Assembly: GCA_947464515.1 (NCBI GenBank)
Contig: CANHXF010000160.1
Span: 1 to 5,026, forward strand
Direction of reading: 5' to 3'
Source: Flavobacteriales bacterium
Lineage (GTDB): Bacteria; Bacteroidota; Bacteroidia; NS11-12g; UBA955
DNA length: 5,026 bases
Shown: positions 1-5,026 of the stretch, in pieces
Position numbering within the stretch: the first letter of the stretch is position 1
How the letters are laid out: every line of letters starts with the position of its first letter
The notes under the pieces: generated by a model
Database searches by the model: none
What the model was told of the DNA's origin: nothing
Seen by the model: the letters and a program-made list of their open reading frames with translations, nothing else
Position numbers and translations under genes: made by a program

Positions 1-389
1 ATCAACGTCGCACTTTTGTAAATGCCGTTTTGGAGTATAATTGTGAATTTCGCAGAGCTTTGTTGGGTCCGAGATTTAGGGTTGGAGCGAATGTGTTTTT
101 TGATAAATCGTACATGTATAGCAAGTTTGGTTTAAAGAGTGATGCTATTTCATTGAATGATTTTACTGAGGTGGCCATCACGGCGGGGTCACGTTGGGAA
201 TATGGTAAATGGGGATTTATTGCGGATGCGGGTTTTTATTTATTCCGCCCTGATGATACTAAAAGAAGGTATTATGAAGGTATTGGTGTGAGTTATAAGG
301 CAACCCAACGAATGTATCTAATTGCCCGGTTAAAAGCCCATTTGTCCAGTGCGGACTATATGGAATGGGGTGTTTCTTATCAATTGTAA
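1..389 (+). CDS. PagL-like lipid A deacylase / acyloxyacyl hydrolase family outer-membrane protein, C-terminal part (5' truncated)
   Basis: The frame is open from the first bases (first full codon CAA at 3-5) to a TAA at 387-389, giving 128 visible residues. The real start lies outside the window, and the TTG at 30 is an internal leucine, not a start. The visible part alternates polar and hydrophobic residues with many aromatics and glycines, as in an outer-membrane beta-barrel. The tail, LKAHLSSADYMEWGVSYQL, closely resembles the end of Bacteroidota proteins annotated as acyloxyacyl hydrolases of the PagL type, which remove an acyl chain from lipid A in the outer membrane. A His-x-Ser pair (His codon 339-341, Ser codon 345-347) and a following Glu (363-365) match the PagL His/Ser/Glu catalytic set, although Glu is closer to Ser than in Pseudomonas PagL. 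The last residue is Leu, not the usual aromatic. Such proteins are usually well over 300 residues, so about a third is seen. The gene is convergent with its right neighbour. The assignment rests on recalled family patterns, not a search. Confidence 0.68.
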   Translation, partial: QRRTFVNAVLEYNCEFRRALLGPRFRVGANVFFDKSYMYSKFGLKSDAISLNDFTEVAITAGSRWEYGKWGFIADAGFYLFRPDDTKRRYYEGIGVSYKATQRMYLIARLKAHLSSADYMEWGVSYQL

Positions 390-390
390 T

Positions 391-422
391 GCAGAGTTCG
401 CACCCGCACCCGCAAGCTCTGT
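391..422. terminator. Imperfect hairpin in convergent gap, possible bidirectional terminator
   Basis: Two bases after the stop codon of the + strand gene, arms GCAGAGTTCGC (391-401) and GCAAGCTCTGT (412-422) can pair around a C-rich 10-base loop. The core CAGAG/CTCTG is perfect; the rest includes two G-U pairs and one mismatch. The position between two converging gene ends (stops at 389 and 448) suits a terminator. However, neither side carries a clear run of T after the stem, so intrinsic termination is not well supported. The remaining bases up to 447 show nothing else. Confidence 0.3.
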
Positions 423-447
423 TAGTTGTCTACGTAAGGCGTGGATA

Positions 448-1863
448 TTAGATTGAGTATTTCAGATATAAACCGAGAGAGTACAGAAGGTGTTTTTGGT
501 CTAAATCGTAGATGGGTTCCAAACGACTTTCAATTTGAAAGTTTTGAGAAATCATATGGATTTGTTGTATGTATCGGGCAGAAATGATTTTCCGCACGGG
601 ATTGAAATACATGATGTTATTTTCATTTACACATTGATAAAACGAGGCGCCCAAGGGGGTTGTGAATTTGTTTGCTTGATAGGCTGTCAAGACGAGTTGC
701 TGGGTTTTGGTTAGCTTGATTCCCATGTTGATCATCACGGCTGTGCCTTCTCTAAAGGGTTGTGACAATCGTGGCGAAAAATCCTTCTGATAGAAAGCCA
801 AGCATTCCAATTTGAACTTTGGTGTGCTAGAATAATTCTCTAGACTTGTGTTTCGCTGTTGAGTAAAAAGGGTAAAACCTGCTGCGTACGTACCTCGATT
901 GGCTAAGGGCAGTTGATAGCGAAATCCTTCCCCACCCTTATGGAGCAAAAGTAAATACCCACTGGCTTTGGCATTTAGCGCATGGAAATTCTTTGCTTGG
1001 TCTTTAAATAATTGATATTCGATGCGGGTTCCAAAGGAGATGATCTCTTGTCGAAATGTTTGTGTATCAATAGCCTGACGCCAATCGAGCCAACTTTCCA
1101 AAAAGAGATGTTTGGTGTTTTTATAAAACTGAAAGCCATATTCCACCGGTTTCTTAAATGTGAGATCATAATTGATCATCGGTTCGGGCAGAAAGTGTTG
1201 CGTATGTGATGGGATGCTTCCGACGGTCAGAATGCCTTGCTTTGCGTGAAGAATTAGCTGGATCAGTGGGTTAAATCGGAGTTTGGTCTCATAGCCGCCG
1301 AAATCCACTTTGGCCAGACCTCCGAGTGTCAATAAAACTTGCTCATCTCCTTCTTTTGCCACAGAACGAGTGATAAAGGCCCATGCCATATTGCCGAATA
1401 GCGTTTCACCGGGGTTGATGCGCTGCAAGTATTCATTGTCCTTGTTATAATGCAACATTCCCCAATGTGTTCCGGTCATATAATTGGCATAAGTACCAGA
1501 AGTTGGGTTTTCCCATGAAGGCCAAATGGATGTATCCGGTTCCATCGTTTTATTTAATGCACTCAAAGGCGGATAAATCGTGGTATCTGATATTGTTGAA
1601 TCAGCGGCGGGTTCAATAGATATCGCAACACTATCAACTTGAATCATTTCGATCTCGGAGTCAATTGCGATTTCGTATTCTGTCATACTCCCCAATTTGT
1701 AAAGCGGAGCTTTTTGAATGAAATAGAATGGCTGAGGGTAAAAGCTAAAAATCCTATTGTCTAATTGCGCGCGCAACGTTTGAGTTAATAGGAACATCAA
1801 AGTCAAAACAACGATTTTTATGAATCGCACGATAATTGAGTGAAAGGTCGAAATTTGAATCAA
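448..1863 (-). CDS. Uncharacterised exported protein, probable outer-membrane beta-barrel
   Basis: The product has 471 codons from the TTG at 1863. I do not recognise a characterised function. Residues 13-32 form a signal peptide: Arg/Lys, a hydrophobic core (IVVLTLMFLL), and a signal peptidase I site after LRA, with Gln33 next. There is no ATG upstream of this segment before the in-frame stop at 1891-1893. The start is therefore TTG (1863) or GTG (1828-1830); the GTG gives a more usual 21-residue signal peptide. Residues 70-120 are Asp/Ser/Thr/Pro-rich and look like a flexible linker. From about residue 155 to the end the chain has amphipathic beta-strand patterns with many Tyr, Phe and Trp, ending in YSLGLYLKYSI. 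A distinctive block near residues 197-275 (FNPL, HTQHFLPEP, EYGFQF, ESWLDWRQ, RQE) resembles a widespread family of hypothetical Bacteroidota proteins that I know only by pattern. An outer-membrane location is inferred. It lies downstream of the TPR gene on the same strand. Confidence 0.62.
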   Translation of the reverse strand: MIQISTFHSIIVRFIKIVVLTLMFLLTQTLRAQLDNRIFSFYPQPFYFIQKAPLYKLGSMTEYEIAIDSEIEMIQVDSVAISIEPAADSTISDTTIYPPLSALNKTMEPDTSIWPSWENPTSGTYANYMTGTHWGMLHYNKDNEYLQRINPGETLFGNMAWAFITRSVAKEGDEQVLLTLGGLAKVDFGGYETKLRFNPLIQLILHAKQGILTVGSIPSHTQHFLPEPMINYDLTFKKPVEYGFQFYKNTKHLFLESWLDWRQAIDTQTFRQEIISFGTRIEYQLFKDQAKNFHALNAKASGYLLLLHKGGEGFRYQLPLANRGTYAAGFTLFTQQRNTSLENYSSTPKFKLECLAFYQKDFSPRLSQPFREGTAVMINMGIKLTKTQQLVLTAYQANKFTTPLGASFYQCVNENNIMYFNPVRKIISARYIQQIHMISQNFQIESRLEPIYDLDQKHLLYSLGLYLKYSI

Positions 1864-1869
1864 AACGAT

Positions 1870-1904
1870 TTTATGTTTTAGTAAATGAATTTATTTTTTA
1901 GTAA
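1870..1904. repeat. Pair of 15-base direct repeats, 20-base period, upstream of the 471-codon gene
   Basis: On the minus strand (reading toward the gene at 448-1863) the copies read TTACTAAAAAATAAA (1904-1890) and TTACTAAAACATAAA (1884-1870). They differ at one base and start 20 bases apart, which is close to two DNA helical turns. They end 6 bases before the TTG start codon and 39 bases before the alternative GTG start. A third TTACT occurs at 1941-1937 inside the nearby hairpin. The spacing and position suit a regulator-binding or promoter region, but the low complexity of the AT-rich sequence makes chance a real possibility. Confidence 0.4.
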
Positions 1905-1923
1905 TTACAACCAAGCGGCTTCG

Positions 1924-1942
1924 GTTACTATGTGCAAGTAAC
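1924..1942 (-). terminator. Small perfect hairpin directly after the TPR gene stop, function unclear
   Basis: The + strand reads GTTACTATGTGCAAGTAAC: perfect 6-base arms (GTTACT, 1924-1929; AGTAAC, 1937-1942) around a 7-base loop. On the minus strand it begins at the base after the TGA stop (1945-1943) of the TPR gene. The stem has only two G-C pairs and no T-run follows, so a strong intrinsic terminator is unlikely. It could be a weak attenuator, a 3' mRNA end structure, or a palindromic protein-binding site. Confidence 0.25.
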
Positions 1943-3955
1943 TCAATTGCCGCGAATTTTTCTATATTCTCTTCGCGCATCTACGATATAAACACTGCTA
2001 CTGTACTTCTCGATGAGTTTCTCAAATGCGATTTTCGCTTTCTCGGGTTGGTTCATTGAATACAAATAAATCATTCCCAATTTGTACAAAGAATTATCGG
2101 CCAAGATATCGAAATTGTAGGCAATGGATAACGTCTCGAGCAAGTTTGTCGCCGCGACATAATCCCCGGTCGTTTCGGCCATTCGGGCTTTTACAAATAG
2201 GATTTCATCCGACAATCCATGTCCAGGGAATTCTGTGGTAATGCTATCTAAATACTTGTTGGCGAGCTTATAGCGTTGCTGTTTTTCCGCCAAGAGCGCT
2301 TTGCCATACCAGGTTAATGCGGTGTAGTTGCTATCGATGCCTAGGTTATCAATGATCACGAGGGCCAACTCCATTGCATCGTTGCTGATGAGCTGTGTTG
2401 TTGCGCTTTTGAGTACTTCAAGTTGCATGCTAGCCCAATCAAAATCGCCGCGAAAAAAGCTGAGTTCTGCGCGTTTGAATTTGGCGAACTGACCCATTTC
2501 TTCTTCGGTGAAGTCTTTTTCTACTTGGGCATAGAGTAATTCAGAGGTCCAAACATCGCCCCGAGACAAAAGCACATCGCCGAGCGTCATTTTTACTTTT
2601 GCGAGCGATATTTTCTTTAGATGGGTAGAAGGGTCGATGTATTTTTCCAATAGGTTAATGGCCTGTTGCGAGCCGCTGATTTTTCCTGATTCTTGGGTTA
2701 CAGCGAATAAGCTATCGTATCGAATTAATAGTTGGGCGTACTTGAGGGCATTGAAAAGACTGGCTTCTTGAGGACCATAATTTTGCTCAAATTGGAGCAT
2801 TTGTTTTTGGAGCTGAACCACATCTTCTAGGCGAGGTCGTCCTTTCATTGTGATATCGTAGGTAACATCGATCCATTTCGCTTGTGCCAGTGCGGGGTCG
2901 AAGAAGGCCTCTTTTAATCCGATGCAATATTGGAAGCATTGCAGGGCCACGGAAAATTCTCCATTGGACTGACAAAGTTCGCCGAGTTCAAAAACGCGTT
3001 CCCCATTTTCCTTGAGTCGCTTATCGATGGATCGGGTATATAGAAATGCGGACTGCCAATTTCCTTGCTTAACGAACGTCCATTTGAGTCCTTCAGAAAA
3101 GGCGGTGACTTCTGGATTCTGTTCGATTTGCTTTAACAATAGGCGTTGGAGTAAGACATAATCTGCACTGTCTGTGATTTGGGTTTCGAAAACTTGTTTC
3201 ATCGATTCAAACGGCACACCATTGAGCATGAGCATCACATATCGTTGAAGTCCTTTTTCTCTGTTGCCCGTTTCCATATACAATTCAGCGAGTTTATTGG
3301 ATATTTCCGGGTTTAGGTCGCCCAGGATTTGATCGGCGCTTTGGAGTACTTCTATGGCGTATTCTTTGAGTTCGTGTTGTTCAAATCTTTGTGCAATGGC
3401 GATGTGTTGCTGCCCCATTTGTTCCATGACATGGGTTCGGAGTTGCTCTATGATTAAATCCTTCAGTTCGTTGGCCCTGACCTTGTGTTTTTGATTGTCG
3501 GACCCGTCCGGGTAGGTGGTATTAATCCAGCATTCATCAACAACATAAAGGATTGGAAAGGGGGATTTTTTGATTTTCTTTTTGACGAATTTTATGGCTT
3601 TTTCCTGTTGATTGGTTTTGATCAAACAGTTGAGGTAGCGACGATAACTGAGTTCATCTCTTGGGTTGGCCTCCACGATATCTTCTAAGAGGATTGCGGC
3701 TCTGGAGAAATCGTTTTGATCGTATAAAACGTAAGCGAGTTCTTTGTTCGAATCTGGGCTTGGCGGGGGATTGTTTTCATTGTTGAATTGGCCAAAAACG
3801 GTCGAAGAAATCAGCAACAGAATCGTGCTCAGAACACTTCTGAGGGTGGATATTTTAAATGGGAAGAGTTGTATTTGATGCAATATCGCCGGCGCCGACC
3901 GATGAACAGTCCTGGTATTTTGCAATCCTAAGAAAAATTGGATTCGGGCAGGCAT
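1943..3955 (-). CDS. Exported tetratricopeptide-repeat (TPR) protein
   Basis: A 670-residue product from ATG 3955. A hydrophobic segment at residues 36-50 followed by SSTVFG and Gln56 looks like a signal peptide cut after Gly55, so the mature protein should be periplasmic or attached on the outer side of the envelope. The mature part is almost wholly amphipathic alpha-helix pairs of TPR type. The clearest are near residues 70-130 (LYDQNDFSRAAILLEDIV), 321-350 (GELCQSNGEFSVALQCFQYC), 454-515 (two units with SRGD and FRGD turns), 545-575, 585-612 (TTGDYVAATNLLETL) and 622-665. The C-terminus, with a NSLYKLG unit, a PEKAKIAFEKLIEKY unit and a YIVDARREYRKIRGN tail, resembles a common Bacteroidota TPR protein and recalls BamD/YbgF-type repeats. 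TPR domains serve as protein-binding scaffolds; no enzyme motif is seen, so the partner is unknown. It starts 8 bases after the stop of the ABC exporter gene, indicating one operon. The 35-residue stretch before the hydrophobic core is unusually long; an in-frame TTG at 3883 would give a normal 31-residue signal peptide. Confidence 0.88.
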   Translation of the reverse strand: MPARIQFFLGLQNTRTVHRSAPAILHQIQLFPFKISTLRSVLSTILLLISSTVFGQFNNENNPPPSPDSNKELAYVLYDQNDFSRAAILLEDIVEANPRDELSYRRYLNCLIKTNQQEKAIKFVKKKIKKSPFPILYVVDECWINTTYPDGSDNQKHKVRANELKDLIIEQLRTHVMEQMGQQHIAIAQRFEQHELKEYAIEVLQSADQILGDLNPEISNKLAELYMETGNREKGLQRYVMLMLNGVPFESMKQVFETQITDSADYVLLQRLLLKQIEQNPEVTAFSEGLKWTFVKQGNWQSAFLYTRSIDKRLKENGERVFELGELCQSNGEFSVALQCFQYCIGLKEAFFDPALAQAKWIDVTYDITMKGRPRLEDVVQLQKQMLQFEQNYGPQEASLFNALKYAQLLIRYDSLFAVTQESGKISGSQQAINLLEKYIDPSTHLKKISLAKVKMTLGDVLLSRGDVWTSELLYAQVEKDFTEEEMGQFAKFKRAELSFFRGDFDWASMQLEVLKSATTQLISNDAMELALVIIDNLGIDSNYTALTWYGKALLAEKQQRYKLANKYLDSITTEFPGHGLSDEILFVKARMAETTGDYVAATNLLETLSIAYNFDILADNSLYKLGMIYLYSMNQPEKAKIAFEKLIEKYSSSVYIVDARREYRKIRGN

Positions 3956-3963
3956 GTTGCAAT

Positions 3964-5026
3964 TTAGGTATTTTGGAAGAAATCGGAGGGGTCGATTTGT
4001 TGCTCAACCATCCTTCTGTATTTGCCACCTTCAATTTTCATCAGTGTTTCGTGATTTCCTTGCTCTAGGATTACGCCGTCTTTTAGTAGCGCAATCACGT
4101 TGGCTTGCCTAATTGTGCTAAGTCGATGCGCAATCACCACCGATGTCCTATTTTCCATCAGCACTTTAAGGGCGCGTTGAACTTGGATTTCACTTTCTGA
4201 ATCTAGGGCGCTGGTGGCTTCATCAAGGATAAGGATTTTTGGGTCTCTCAATATGGCTCTAGCGATAGCGATTCGCTGTTTTTGTCCGCCCGACAATCGA
4301 ACGCCACGGTCGCCAACAAGGGTTTCGTACTTCTCTGGAAATCCCTCAATAAAATCGGCGGCATTGGCTTTTTTCGCGGCGACATAAATCTCTTCAGCAG
4401 TGGCTTCTGGCTTGCCGTAACGAATGTTATCGTAAATACTTCCACCAAAAAGCATCACTTCTTGAGGCACAAGGGCGAAGGCGCTTCGGTAGGATTTTAA
4501 ATCAAAGTCTTGGATGTTTTGGTTGCCTAATGCAATGCGTCCATCAGAGGGGAGGTAGAATTGATAAAGTAGAGCGGCGAGTGTTGATTTTCCTGACCCT
4601 GAAGGACCTACGATGGCTAGCGTTTCTCCAGGATTTAAATCGATGTTGAGCCCTTTGATAATCTCATTTTCTGGCCTTGATGGATAATGGAAATAGAGAT
4701 TTTGAATATGAAGTGGTTGATCCCATTGGGGTTGGTTTTGTTGAAATTCTGATTGCGCAATTGGCTCGATTTCCATGGGCATATCGATGATGTCGAGTAC
4801 GCGTTCGATGCTTCCCAGGGTTTTTTGGATTTGTACAAATTGCTCGGCCATTCCTCCGATGCTACTCCCAACAAAGGCGGTAAGCATCATAAAGTTGAAC
4901 AGCTCACCCACGCCCATTTCGCCGGATTGTACGAGCCCAAGTCCTTGATAAATCAACCAAACGATGGCACCGAACATGCAAATGATAATAAAGGAGCTAA
5001 AAGTGCCTCTCCAGTAACCACGGACA
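3964..5026 (-). CDS. ABC exporter, MsbA-type fused permease/ATPase, C-terminal part (5' truncated)
   Basis: The frame runs from the window edge (first full codon GTC at 5025-5023) to TAA at 3966-3964, giving 353 visible residues of a protein that is normally about 600. The ATG at 4977 lies inside the membrane domain and is not the start. The visible part opens with the last membrane helices (residues about 8-34, FSSFIIICMFGAIVWLIY and on; and about 40-62, GELFNFMMLTAFVGSSI), then a linker and a full nucleotide-binding domain. All motifs are intact: A-loop Tyr114, Walker A GPSGSGKST (140-148; bases 4608-4582), Q-loop Gln188 in VPQE, signature LSGGQ (244-248; bases 4296-4282), Walker B ILILDE (264-269), D-loop SALD, and H-loop His300 in IAHRLST. 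This is a type IV (exporter-fold) half-transporter that would act as a dimer in the inner membrane. The best-known relative, MsbA, flips lipid A-core; other relatives export drugs, lipids or peptides, and the substrate cannot be told from this part. It is first in a tight pair with the TPR gene. Confidence 0.95.
   Translation of the reverse strand, partial: VRGYWRGTFSSFIIICMFGAIVWLIYQGLGLVQSGEMGVGELFNFMMLTAFVGSSIGGMAEQFVQIQKTLGSIERVLDIIDMPMEIEPIAQSEFQQNQPQWDQPLHIQNLYFHYPSRPENEIIKGLNIDLNPGETLAIVGPSGSGKSTLAALLYQFYLPSDGRIALGNQNIQDFDLKSYRSAFALVPQEVMLFGGSIYDNIRYGKPEATAEEIYVAAKKANAADFIEGFPEKYETLVGDRGVRLSGGQKQRIAIARAILRDPKILILDEATSALDSESEIQVQRALKVLMENRTSVVIAHRLSTIRQANVIALLKDGVILEQGNHETLMKIEGGKYRRMVEQQIDPSDFFQNT

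Noticed and set aside
390..447. Search for a small RNA or promoter in the convergent gap.
   Set aside because: The gap is 58 bases and mostly taken up by the hairpin. No promoter-like pair of elements is seen on either strand, and convergent gaps rarely need one.
1012..1209. Overlapping short open frames on both strands within the putative outer-membrane protein gene.
   Set aside because: They are shadows of the long minus-strand frame, which has a signal peptide and continuous barrel-like pattern throughout.
1765..1776. Perfect 12-base palindrome TTGCGCGCGCAA.
   Set aside because: It lies within the signal-peptide cleavage codons (Leu-Arg-Ala-Gln) of a well-supported gene and does not extend beyond 12 bases. 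There is no second copy to suggest a site, so it is most likely coincidental.
3485..3688. A 67-codon open frame on the + strand opposite the TPR gene, with a Phe/Leu/Ile-rich, membrane-like translation.
   Set aside because: It is fully antisense to a strong helical-repeat coding region. The hydrophobic composition is what the complement of Lys/Glu-rich codons produces, and no start signal is visible.
3886..3900. A GC-rich patch (CGCCGGCGCCGACC) near the 5' end of the TPR gene that could hint at a structured or foreign segment.
   Set aside because: Only the 6-base GGCGCC is palindromic, the flanks do not pair, and the patch reads as ordinary Arg-Ser-Ala-Pro-Ala codons.
4282..4500. A 72-codon + strand open frame opposite the ATPase domain.
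   Set aside because: It mirrors the conserved ABC signature and Q-loop coding region. The minus frame is beyond doubt, and this frame shows no independent protein features.

Overview
The window most likely comes from a Gram-negative member of the Bacteroidota (Flavobacteriia/Cytophagia-like). Three things point there: the character of the envelope proteins, the lack of Shine-Dalgarno sequences before the genes, and likely non-ATG starts. GC looks moderate by eye and was not computed. No RNA gene, CRISPR array, insertion sequence or phage feature is visible. About 97% of the window is covered by four protein genes, and no non-coding stretch is longer than 79 bases.

Layout. (1) Bases 1-389, + strand: the 3' end of a gene for an outer-membrane beta-barrel of the lipid A 3-O-deacylase (PagL-like) / acyloxyacyl hydrolase type, cut by the window edge. 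(2) Bases 390-447: a short convergent gap with an imperfect hairpin. (3) Bases 448-1863, - strand: an exported protein of about 460 residues that looks like an uncharacterised outer-membrane barrel. (4) Bases 1864-1942: an AT-rich gap with a small hairpin straight after the upstream stop codon, and two near-identical 15-base direct repeats 20 bases apart. (5) Bases 1943-3955, - strand: a large exported protein with TPR-like helical repeats. (6) Bases 3964-5026, - strand: the C-terminal part of an MsbA-type ABC exporter, with the end of its membrane domain and a complete, intact ATPase domain, cut by the window edge.

The three minus-strand genes are transcribed in the order ABC exporter, TPR protein, putative outer-membrane protein. 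The first two are only 8 bases apart and are almost certainly co-transcribed. The third follows a 79-base gap with possible regulatory structure and may be in the same unit or have its own promoter. The common theme is the cell envelope: an inner-membrane exporter, an exported helical-repeat protein, and two outer-membrane barrels, one probably acting on lipid A. That these work together is inference. I see no clear sign of a novel defence, mobile or RNA-based system. The least understood items are the 471-codon outer-membrane protein and the repeat-bearing gap before it.
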